Positions 1-4,788 of a stretch of 7,407 bases of DNA are shown one piece after another. Numbering within the stretch: position 1 is the first letter of the stretch; the number at the start of each line of letters is the position of its first letter. The notes beneath the pieces are model-generated. The model did no database searches. It worked only from the letters and a program-made list of their open reading frames with translations, and was not told where the DNA came from. The translations under genes were made by a program, and so were the position numbers. This DNA is from a candidate division WWE3 bacterium RIFOXYC2_FULL_42_13 (GTDB lineage: Bacteria; Patescibacteriota; WWE3; UBA101185; UBA10185). The DNA lies in NCBI GenBank assembly GCA_001773255.1, contig MEWF01000018.1, forward strand, positions 1 to 7,407, in the 5' to 3' direction.

Positions 1-257
1 GTTTTATTCCGGGGATAAGACCGGGTATGGGCACTGCGCGTTATCTTAAAAGTGTTGTGAACCGCATAACTTTGGCTGGTGCGGTTTTCCTTGGTTTGAT
101 CGCGATACTCCCGTTCTTTTTTCAGCAGTCTGCCAGTACCACAGCTATGACCGTTGGAGGGACAAGTCTGCTCATCGTGGTCTCCGTTGTACTTGAGACA
201 ATTAGGCAGACTGAGTCGTTAATGGTAACAAGAAGCTACGATAAGTTTTTATTCTAA
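1..257 (+). CDS. secY: Protein translocase subunit SecY, C-terminal part (5' truncated by window edge)
   Basis: This is the tail of the SecY channel subunit, which forms the pore for Sec-dependent export across the cytoplasmic membrane. The reading frame enters at base 3 and reads FIPGIRPG followed by TARYLKSVVNRITL, the conserved stretch before transmembrane helix 9. Two hydrophobic helices follow: one around ITLAGAVFLGLIAILPF and the last around VGGTSLLIVVSVVLETI. The tail ends with RSYDKFLF, like the family's usual (M/T)xxYxxFL ending. An ATG at base 27 lies inside this conserved stretch and is an internal Met, not the start; the true start is upstream of the window. The stop codon overlaps the ribosome binding site of the next gene, so the two are probably co-transcribed and translationally coupled. 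Family assignment is secure; only about 85 codons are visible. Confidence 0.96.
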   Translation, partial: FIPGIRPGMGTARYLKSVVNRITLAGAVFLGLIAILPFFFQQSASTTAMTVGGTSLLIVVSVVLETIRQTESLMVTRSYDKFLF

Positions 258-261
258 GGAG
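256..261 (+). promoter_or_regulatory. Shine-Dalgarno site for the ybaB gene
   Basis: AAGGAG lies 7 bases before the ATG at 269 and overlaps the secY stop codon (255-257). It is one of only two strong Shine-Dalgarno sites in the window and confirms the YbaB start. Confidence 0.85.
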
Positions 262-268
262 ATAAAAA

Positions 269-535
269 ATGTTCGATAAGTTAAAAGACCTAAATAAATT
301 AAGAAAAGCCCAATCCGATATTAAAAAACAGATGGAGAATATTTTTGTAACTTCCGAAAAAGGAAGGCTCAGAATAGTTATAAGGGGAGATAAAAGAATT
401 GAAAAACTTGAAATAGATGGTGAGGACGACAAGGCTTTGAGAGAACTTCTAAACGATGCTTTTAAAGATGTCGACAAGAAAGTTGAGAAACAAATGAGGG
501 GGCAGTTGCAAGATCTGGGACTTCCCGGACTCTAA
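269..535 (+). CDS. ybaB: YbaB/EbfC family nucleoid-associated protein, short form
   Basis: An 88-residue protein of the YbaB/EbfC family, small dimeric DNA-binding proteins that coat the nucleoid. The layout matches the family: an N-terminal amphipathic, probably coiled-coil helix (residues about 2-25, rich in K, L, Q), a short beta section with RLRIVIRGDKRIEKLEI, then a long charged helix (about 54-80, LRELLNDAFKDVDKKVEKQM) and the typical C-terminal GLPGL. It is shorter than the usual 100-110 residues, mainly because the N-terminal helix and the Gly-rich loop of the beta section (the GxGxVxV region) are reduced. The start is supported by AAGGAG 7 bases upstream. In most bacteria ybaB sits between dnaX and recR; here it sits between secY and adk, 11 bases after secY and 7 before adk. 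DNA binding is inferred from the family. Family call is confident, function moderately so. Confidence 0.88.
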   Translation: MFDKLKDLNKLRKAQSDIKKQMENIFVTSEKGRLRIVIRGDKRIEKLEIDGEDDKALRELLNDAFKDVDKKVEKQMRGQLQDLGLPGL

Positions 536-542
536 TCTCACT

Positions 543-1157
543 ATGAAGATACTATTAATGGGGCCTGCCGGCTCAGGAAAAGGTACACAGGGCGAATTGC
601 TGAGTAAACACCTCGGATTGCCTTTGGTGTCAGTCGGACAGGTCTTGCGCGACCTTAAACCCGAGCATCCGTGGTACAACGAGGTCAACGACGACATATC
701 GAACGGTCGGTTAGCACCCCACGATAAAGTTGCTGAACTATTGAAAGAAGCCGTTTCCGCACCGGGTTTTGAGAAGGGATTTATAATGGACGGTTGGGGG
801 AGGACGATGGAAGATCTGAAGCATTTTGACCCCAAGTACAATAAAGTTTTCTTTATAAACATACCCCGCGAGATTTCTTTGATGAGAATATCGACGAGAA
901 GGACGTGTGAGACATGCGGTGCAGTCTACAACGTTATTTCAAACCCACCCAAGACCGAAGGAACTTGCGACAAATGCGGAGGTGTCCTAAAACAAAGAGA
1001 TGATGATAAGGAAGAAGCGATAATAAGGCGACTTGAGATTTTCAATAACGAAACTATGGAATCGATAGAAAAATTCCGTTCCGAAGGTATTCTTATTGAA
1101 ATTGACGGTTCCGGTTCTCCCGAGGAAGTGTTTGAGTTAATCAAGAAGCATATTTGA
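543..1157 (+). CDS. adk: Adenylate kinase, zinc-LID type, with altered NMP-site residues
   Basis: A 204-residue cytosolic P-loop kinase that would interconvert ATP + AMP and 2 ADP. Visible in order: Walker A loop GPAGSGKGTQ (7-16); NMP-binding segment SVGQVLR (30-36); GFIMDGWGRT (79-88); a LID with four cysteines, C122/C125 and C142/C145, in the CxxC...CxxC pattern of zinc-bearing adenylate kinases, with NPPK between them; QRDDDKEEAIIRRL (151-164) carrying the nucleotide-contacting Arg/Asp residues; and a C-terminal IDGSGSPEEV. Length is near the family norm of about 210-217. Unusual are V31 and Q33 where E. coli Adk has T31 and D33 (TGDMLR), G86 for Pro in the DGFPR motif, and D91 at the position of AMP-base-contacting Gln92; Arg36 and Arg87 (E. 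coli R88) are kept. No Shine-Dalgarno precedes the ATG, which lies 7 bases after the ybaB stop, so translation is probably coupled. adk directly or nearly following secY is the classic arrangement. Confidence 0.93.
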   Translation: MKILLMGPAGSGKGTQGELLSKHLGLPLVSVGQVLRDLKPEHPWYNEVNDDISNGRLAPHDKVAELLKEAVSAPGFEKGFIMDGWGRTMEDLKHFDPKYNKVFFINIPREISLMRISTRRTCETCGAVYNVISNPPKTEGTCDKCGGVLKQRDDDKEEAIIRRLEIFNNETMESIEKFRSEGILIEIDGSGSPEEVFELIKKHI

Positions 1158-1182
1158 CTGCATTACTATCCGATAGTATAGT
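1154..1182 (+). promoter_or_regulatory. Sigma70-type promoter for the Tyr/Ser-rich secreted protein
   Basis: The -35 element TTGACT (1154-1159, 5 of 6 matches) overlaps the adk stop codon. An exact 17-base spacer separates it from the -10 element TATAGT (1177-1182, 5 of 6). The expected start of transcription is around A1189, only about three bases before the ATG at 1192, which has no Shine-Dalgarno. This implies a leaderless or nearly leaderless mRNA. Confidence 0.72.
1164..1178. repeat. Perfect 7-bp inverted repeat inside the promoter spacer (operator candidate)
   Basis: TACTATC-C-GATAGTA is a perfect 15-bp palindrome around one central base. It fills most of the -35/-10 spacer and covers the first two bases of the -10 element. 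That position suits a repressor operator better than a transcript hairpin, because it lies upstream of the predicted transcription start. There is no U-run after it, so it is not an intrinsic terminator for adk. The binding role is inference. Confidence 0.5.
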
Positions 1183-1191
1183 CGAAGCATT

Positions 1192-1527
1192 ATGAAAAAA
1201 TTATTGTCTTTTGTAATGGCCTTTTCCATTTTTCTTTTGGCAGCTTTTTCGCTATCAGAAGAGGCTTCGGCTTATTGGGTTAACGGGTATTATAGGAGCA
1301 ATGGTACCTACGTAAGTGGTTACTATAGATCGAGATCCAACGCTTATACATACGATAACTATTCCTACACAGGGCCAACATACAGTAACGGATATGGTTA
1401 CAATAGTTCATATTATTCCGGGGGTTCATCGAGCTGGTACACCCCATCCTATTACGATAATAGCTGGAGTTACGAGGATTCTTGGTCGGATAGAAATAGT
1501 GGTAGATCATCCTATTTCAACTGGTAA
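1192..1527 (+). CDS. Small secreted Tyr/Ser-rich protein with GYYRS repeats
   Basis: A 111-residue exported protein of unknown function. The N-terminus is a clear signal peptide: MKK, a hydrophobic core (LLSFVMAFSIFLLAAF), and a cleavage site after EEASA (residue 27). The mature part is about 84 residues, with about 20 Tyr and 20 Ser, several Trp and Gly, only one Pro-containing pair of turns and no Cys. It opens with VNGYYRSNGTYVSGYYRS (30-47), a doubled GYYRS unit resembling the GYxRxxGTYV motif of small exported proteins found across bacteria, followed by a Y/S/N/G-rich low-complexity tail. No membrane anchor follows the signal peptide, so it is probably secreted or surface-associated. It has its own strong promoter overlapping the adk stop, and no Shine-Dalgarno. 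The aromatic, low-complexity mature sequence suggests an adhesive or self-associating surface component, but that is speculation. Gene reality is well supported; function is unknown. Confidence 0.85.
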   Translation: MKKLLSFVMAFSIFLLAAFSLSEEASAYWVNGYYRSNGTYVSGYYRSRSNAYTYDNYSYTGPTYSNGYGYNSSYYSGGSSSWYTPSYYDNSWSYEDSWSDRNSGRSSYFNW

Positions 1528-1559
1528 TTTTCAAGGAATTGGCTCCAAAACCTCTTTTC

Positions 1560-1588
1560 TAGTCCTTTCCCTGTCTTTGAGATATAAT
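1560..1588 (+). promoter_or_regulatory. Promoter for the CAP-domain gene (perfect -10, weak -35)
   Basis: TATAAT at 1583-1588 is a perfect -10 element. The hexamer 17 bases upstream, TAGTCC (1560-1565), matches the -35 consensus at only 3 of 6 positions. Seven bases separate the -10 from the ATG at 1596, so transcription would begin at G1595 or A1596, giving a leaderless mRNA. The region just upstream (1551-1578) is strongly pyrimidine-rich. No intrinsic terminator for the preceding gene is visible in this 68-base gap. Confidence 0.6.
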
Positions 1589-1595
1589 TTCATTG

Positions 1596-2588
1596 ATGTC
1601 CGTACTTACAGGCAAAAAGAAGTCAAATATCATAAAAGATTGGCGTCAACAGCCCAAATCAATTGAAAAATTCCAGTTTATACACCATTTTTTGCCCCAT
1701 CCCGAAGAAAAAACGCGCGCAACCCTTCTTTCTAATAGAGCTATAATTGTGTATTGTGCCGCGATGCTGCTCATAGCGGGTATATTCAGGTTTTTGCCTA
1801 AAGTAGTACCGGGGGTTCTCGGTTATGCTTCGGATATTTCGGTAAAAGATCTTCTGACCTACACAAACGCGAAAAGGAAGGAGTCGGGGTTGTCCGAACT
1901 GCGCCTAAATTCTGCGTTGACCTCGGCCGCTTACCAAAAAGCTGAAGACATGTTCAAAGATCAGTATTGGGCGCACATATCCCCCGACGGCACGGAACCC
2001 TGGGATTTTATTCTGGGGCAGAACTACGATTATATTTACGCCGGAGAGAATCTAGCCAAAAATTTTAAAAGTTCAAAAGATGTGGTCGAGGCGTGGATGA
2101 AATCCCCTTCGCATAAAGAGAATCTTTTGAGTTCAAACTACGATGAAATAGGCTTTGCCGTTGTCAATGGTGTTATGGAGGGATACGAAACAACATTGGT
2201 TGTGCAGTTTTTCGGCAGGCCAAGGAATGCGGCTCAGGTGGCTTCTGTTTACGAAGAACAGACAGTTCTGGAAAAAGAATCTACCCGAACCGCGGCAGTA
2301 TCCGAAAGGGAGAAAGAGCCTGCAACCGAGGGTACTTCGGAGGCTGTACAAAAACCGGTGTATACTCAGGCGCCTTCCGAAAAACCCGCCATTGACGTTA
2401 CTACTGCAACCAAAACGGTGAGTGCCGTTTTCGGGGGGTTTGTAGGAACTTTACTGGCTCTCGATGTTTGGTATTCAAGACGAAAGGGATTGCACAAATT
2501 TACGGGTCACACTGTTGCCCATTTGGGAATTCTGATCCTTGTGGTCGCCAGTATCTGGTTTGTCCTAGCGCCCGGAATAGTTTTATGA
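1596..2588 (+). CDS. Membrane-anchored CAP-domain (SCP/PR1-like) protein
   Basis: A 330-residue membrane protein carrying an extracytoplasmic CAP domain. Residues 1-46 are basic and probably cytoplasmic, with a HHFLPHPEEKTRATLL stretch typical of CPR members of this family; TM1 is about 48-68. The CAP domain follows (about 83-210): LLTYTNAKRKESGL helix, HISPDG (127-132), GENLA (150-154), and AWMKSPSHKENLL (166-178). H127, E151 and H173 are the expected CAP cavity residues. A disordered E/T/A/P linker (about 215-270) leads to TM2 (about 274-292), a basic loop YSRRKGLHKFTGH, and TM3 (about 306-326). A TTG at 1593 in frame is possible, but the ATG at 1596 fits the promoter spacing and is preferred. 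Bacterial CAP proteins have varied roles (binding, possibly peptidase or wall-related); the substrate here is unknown. The stop overlaps the next start as ATGA. Confidence 0.9.
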   Translation: MSVLTGKKKSNIIKDWRQQPKSIEKFQFIHHFLPHPEEKTRATLLSNRAIIVYCAAMLLIAGIFRFLPKVVPGVLGYASDISVKDLLTYTNAKRKESGLSELRLNSALTSAAYQKAEDMFKDQYWAHISPDGTEPWDFILGQNYDYIYAGENLAKNFKSSKDVVEAWMKSPSHKENLLSSNYDEIGFAVVNGVMEGYETTLVVQFFGRPRNAAQVASVYEEQTVLEKESTRTAAVSEREKEPATEGTSEAVQKPVYTQAPSEKPAIDVTTATKTVSAVFGGFVGTLLALDVWYSRRKGLHKFTGHTVAHLGILILVVASIWFVLAPGIVL

Positions 2589-2845
2589 AAGAAAAAAGCG
2601 ATTTACACATTGTTGAATATTCCGTTTTACTGACTCTTGCGTTCATAATAAGTCTGTTGTTCTATTATTTCCGGTATAATCACGGAGTATTGATATTTTT
2701 ATCAGGAGTTTCTTCATTTGCATATATTCTTTGGGGATTGATACATCACGCTCTTGAGGGTAGGCTGACAAAATTTATTGCCGCCGAATATGTTGTGTTT
2801 GGCGTACTCATTTTCCTCCTTCTGTACACTGTCCTGAATTTCTAA
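2585..2845 (+). CDS. Small three-helix membrane protein coupled to the CAP gene
   Basis: An 86-residue integral membrane protein of unknown function. Three hydrophobic segments are visible: about 12-29 (YSVLLTLAFIISLLFYYF), about 34-53 (GVLIFLSGVSSFAYILWGLI) and about 65-84. Between the second and third lies HHALEGRLTKF, a polar patch with paired His and an E-G-R that could be conserved. The frame stays open upstream to an ATG at 2468, but that stretch is the out-of-frame CAP gene and looks unnatural. The ATG at 2585 forms a 4-base ATGA overlap with the CAP stop and gives a clean membrane protein, so it is chosen. No good Shine-Dalgarno is present, so coupling to CAP translation is likely. 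That arrangement suggests a fixed stoichiometry or a membrane complex with the CAP protein, which is inference. Confidence 0.82.
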   Translation: MKEKSDLHIVEYSVLLTLAFIISLLFYYFRYNHGVLIFLSGVSSFAYILWGLIHHALEGRLTKFIAAEYVVFGVLIFLLLYTVLNF

Positions 2846-2847
2846 AT

Positions 2848-3972
2848 ATGAAAATAGTTATCGTGATACCTACTTATAATGAAGCGGATAATATCGGAAG
2901 GCTAACCGATGTTCTTCAGCAGGAATTTCTAAAGAGACCTAAGCACGATTTTCACATTCTCGTGGTCGAAGGAAATTCTCCCGACGGTACCGCAAATATA
3001 GTGCGTGAAAAAATGAAAGTTTATCCCAACCTGCATTTGTTAATGGAAAAAGTTAAGGCCGGTTTAGGTGCGGCATATGTTTACGGTTTTAAAGAAGCAA
3101 TGAACGGTATGCGGGCTGACGTAGTTGTTGAGATGGACGCTGATTTTCAACACGACCCTAAAGATGTTGTAAGACTTATAGACGAGATAGAAAAGGGATA
3201 CGACTACGTGGTCGGTTCAAGATTTACGAAAGGCGGGAGCATTCCGGAAGAGTGGGCATTTAAGCGTAAATTTTTTAGTGTAGGCGGCAATATTTTTTCG
3301 AAATTCGTACTGGGGATTTTTAATGTAAACGATTTCACTTCGGGTTTTAAAGCATCCCGCGTAAAGGGATTTGTGGATCGCCTCCCTTTGGATACAATAC
3401 TATCTCAGGGATTTGCATACAAGATTGATCTTTTATTTAAGATGCACAGGCTCGGAGCAAAAATTAAAGAAGTTCCGATAAAATTCGGTCTGCGTGATCG
3501 CGGTGATTCCAAGATGGAAAAAAATAATATGACGGACTCACTGAGAGTTGTCGTGACACTCAGGTATAACGAAAATAAGAACTTTGTAAGATTTTTGGTA
3601 GTCGGGGGGATCGGATTTATTGTCGACGCCGGGCTTTTCAATATTTTACGTATCGGTATCCTGAGTTCCCGCAGTGCAGCTCTAGCCTCGGGCTTTACCG
3701 CCATGATAGTAACTTTCCTTTTAAATAACTACTGGTCGTTCGGAGAAAGAAAGATCGACGGAACGAAAAAGAAAGTACTGGGGTTTGTTGTTTATATTGT
3801 CTCTTCTTCAATACCCATAGCGGTGCGTTCAAGACTTGTAGGATTTTCCGTGAATACGTTCGGTGACACAACTCTTGTTTCAAATACGGCTTTCCTAATT
3901 GGTATAATATTCGGATTAATATGGAACTTTACAGTTTATAGTAAAATAATCTGGAAGGGTGATAAAAAATAA
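2848..3972 (+). CDS. Polyprenyl-phosphate hexose synthase (DPM1-like GT2) fused to a GtrA membrane domain
   Basis: A 374-residue fusion. Residues 1 to about 235 form a GT-A fold GT2 glycosyltransferase of the dolichyl-phosphate mannose synthase type: VIPTYNEADNI (6-16), NSPDGT (43-48), metal-binding DAD (97-99) followed by QHDP, GSRFTKGG (123-130), FTSGFKA (163-169), and PIKFGLRDRGDSKM (210-223). Residues about 245-370 form a GtrA domain with four predicted helices: FLVVGGIGFIVDAG at the start, then LLNNYWSF, and NFTVYSKIIWK at the end. The protein should transfer a hexose from GDP- or UDP-sugar to polyprenyl phosphate at the membrane, with GtrA aiding anchoring or transfer across. The same domain pair is known in archaeal and bacterial DPM synthases. 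The usual VDD nucleotide-binding motif reads VEG (E41, G42), so base recognition may be altered. It starts 2 bases after the previous stop without a Shine-Dalgarno. Confidence 0.9.
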   Translation: MKIVIVIPTYNEADNIGRLTDVLQQEFLKRPKHDFHILVVEGNSPDGTANIVREKMKVYPNLHLLMEKVKAGLGAAYVYGFKEAMNGMRADVVVEMDADFQHDPKDVVRLIDEIEKGYDYVVGSRFTKGGSIPEEWAFKRKFFSVGGNIFSKFVLGIFNVNDFTSGFKASRVKGFVDRLPLDTILSQGFAYKIDLLFKMHRLGAKIKEVPIKFGLRDRGDSKMEKNNMTDSLRVVVTLRYNENKNFVRFLVVGGIGFIVDAGLFNILRIGILSSRSAALASGFTAMIVTFLLNNYWSFGERKIDGTKKKVLGFVVYIVSSSIPIAVRSRLVGFSVNTFGDTTLVSNTAFLIGIIFGLIWNFTVYSKIIWKGDKK

Positions 3973-3977
3973 CAAGC

Positions 3978-4736
3978 ATGGACTATTCAGTAGTAATACC
4001 CGCCTACAATGAGGCGGACAAAATATCTTCGTCTTTAACGCAGGCTGTGAATTTTATGAGAACCTTCTGCGAAAGTTTCGAGATCATTGTGGTCGACGAC
4101 GGGAGCAAAGACGCTACAGCAGCGATTGTGGAAGAGTATTCAATCGAAAATCCCGAGGTCAGAGTAATCAGAAATCCTCATAAAGGAAAAGGTTTTGCCG
4201 TGTTGACGGGAATGAATGCGGCAGTTGGGGATCTCATATATATGGCGGACGCCGATCTTTCCGCTCCCATGACCGAACTGAAAAAACTCGCGATATGGGT
4301 CACCGACCAGAATTTTGATATCGCGATCGCTTCGAGAGAAGGAATAGGTGCGGAGCGTGTGGGAGAACCTTTTTACAGACACATTATGGGAAGAGCATTC
4401 AATTTTATGATACAGATTGTCGCTTTGCCCGGTATAAGGGACAGTCAGTGCGGTTTCAAACTTTTCAAAGGTAAAGTAGCAAAAAATATCTTCGGAAGAA
4501 TGAAAGTTTATGGTAAAAACACCAAAGAATTAGACAAACCTTACACAGGAGCATGGGATGTAGAGGTTTTGTACTTAGCCAAGAAACTAGGGTATAATGT
4601 CAAACAAGTTCCGATAGTCTGGACTCACGTTAAGACCACGCGGGTAAGTCCCGTCCGTGACTCCATTAAGATGGGATTTGACGTTCTAAAGATAAGGCTG
4701 AACGATCTCATGGGCCTTTACAACACTGCCAAGTAG
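3978..4736 (+). CDS. Dolichyl/polyprenyl-phosphate glucosyltransferase-like GT2 (ALG5-type)
   Basis: A 252-residue GT2 enzyme resembling dolichyl-phosphate beta-glucosyltransferases, which load glucose from UDP-glucose onto a polyprenyl phosphate. Motifs in order: VVIPAYNEADKI (5-16), VVDDGSKD (38-45) with both nucleotide-binding aspartates kept, GKGFAVLTGM (70-79), metal-binding DADLSAP (91-97), RHIMGRAFN (134-142), DSQCGFKLF (155-163), and AWDVEVLYLA (192-201). These last three blocks are characteristic of the ALG5/DPG-synthase subgroup. No transmembrane helix is obvious, unlike eukaryotic ALG5, which has an N-terminal anchor; it would associate peripherally or with the GtrA-fused neighbour 5 bases upstream. 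No Shine-Dalgarno lies at normal spacing. Together with the downstream UDP-glucose dehydrogenase it suggests that UDP-glucose feeds both a lipid-linked glucose and UDP-glucuronate. The exact sugar is not provable from sequence. Confidence 0.88.
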   Translation: MDYSVVIPAYNEADKISSSLTQAVNFMRTFCESFEIIVVDDGSKDATAAIVEEYSIENPEVRVIRNPHKGKGFAVLTGMNAAVGDLIYMADADLSAPMTELKKLAIWVTDQNFDIAIASREGIGAERVGEPFYRHIMGRAFNFMIQIVALPGIRDSQCGFKLFKGKVAKNIFGRMKVYGKNTKELDKPYTGAWDVEVLYLAKKLGYNVKQVPIVWTHVKTTRVSPVRDSIKMGFDVLKIRLNDLMGLYNTAK

Positions 4737-4742
4737 CGCCCC

Positions 4743-4758
4743 TCATAAAGTCATAAAG
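4743..4758 (+). repeat. Tandem 8-bp direct repeat TCATAAAG x2
   Basis: TCATAAAG occurs twice back to back (4743-4750, 4751-4758) in the 52-base gap before the UDP-glucose dehydrogenase gene. It could be a paired protein-binding site. No known regulator can be named from this. Confidence 0.55.
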
Positions 4759-4783
4759 TATATATTTCGGGGTGAAATTTATA
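4759..4783. repeat. Imperfect 10-bp inverted repeat just before the UDP-glucose dehydrogenase start
   Basis: TATATATTTC (4759-4768) pairs with GAAATTTATA (4774-4783) around a GGGGT loop, with one T-T mismatch. It ends five bases before the ATG at 4789. It could be an operator or a weak AU-rich hairpin at the translation start. It is not a terminator: the stem is nearly all A-T and it precedes the gene. The right arm contains TATAAA-like sequence, but no good -35 pairs with it, so a promoter here is uncertain. Confidence 0.45.
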
Positions 4784-4788
4784 AAACT

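Noticed and set aside
27..29. ATG at 27 as a gene start
   Set aside because: The frame continues upstream with FIPGIRPG, a conserved SecY motif, so it is an internal Met.
202..477. 91-codon minus-strand open frame opposite secY/ybaB, Ser/Leu-rich and hydrophobic-looking
   Set aside because: Antisense reading of Lys/Glu-rich ybaB codons yields Ser/Leu/Phe runs; no independent evidence for a gene.
449..862. 137-codon minus-strand open frame opposite adk
   Set aside because: It lies antisense to clearly conserved adenylate kinase sequence, has no recognisable motifs and no supporting start signal.
1316..1666. 116-codon + strand open frame overlapping the secreted protein and the CAP start
   Set aside because: It is the shifted frame of the Tyr/Ser/Asn-codon-rich gene; its product (many I, T, H, P) has no signal peptide or family look, and it runs across the CAP promoter and start.
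2468..2584. N-terminal extension of the small membrane protein from the ATG at 2468
   Set aside because: It is the shifted frame of the CAP C-terminal helices; the ATGA start at 2585 gives a coherent three-helix protein.
3903..3908. TATAAT inside the GtrA coding region as a promoter for the ALG5-like gene
   Set aside because: No -35 at suitable spacing, it encodes conserved-looking membrane residues, and it would leave a roughly 60-base leader unlike the other candidates here.
4593..4598. TATAAT within the ALG5-like gene
   Set aside because: It encodes GYN codons in conserved protein sequence and lies nearly 200 bases before the next start; chance match.
4737..4774. CGCCCC...GGGGTG pairing after the ALG5-like gene as an intrinsic terminator
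   Set aside because: The loop would be 26 bases, one pair is G-T, and no U-run follows.
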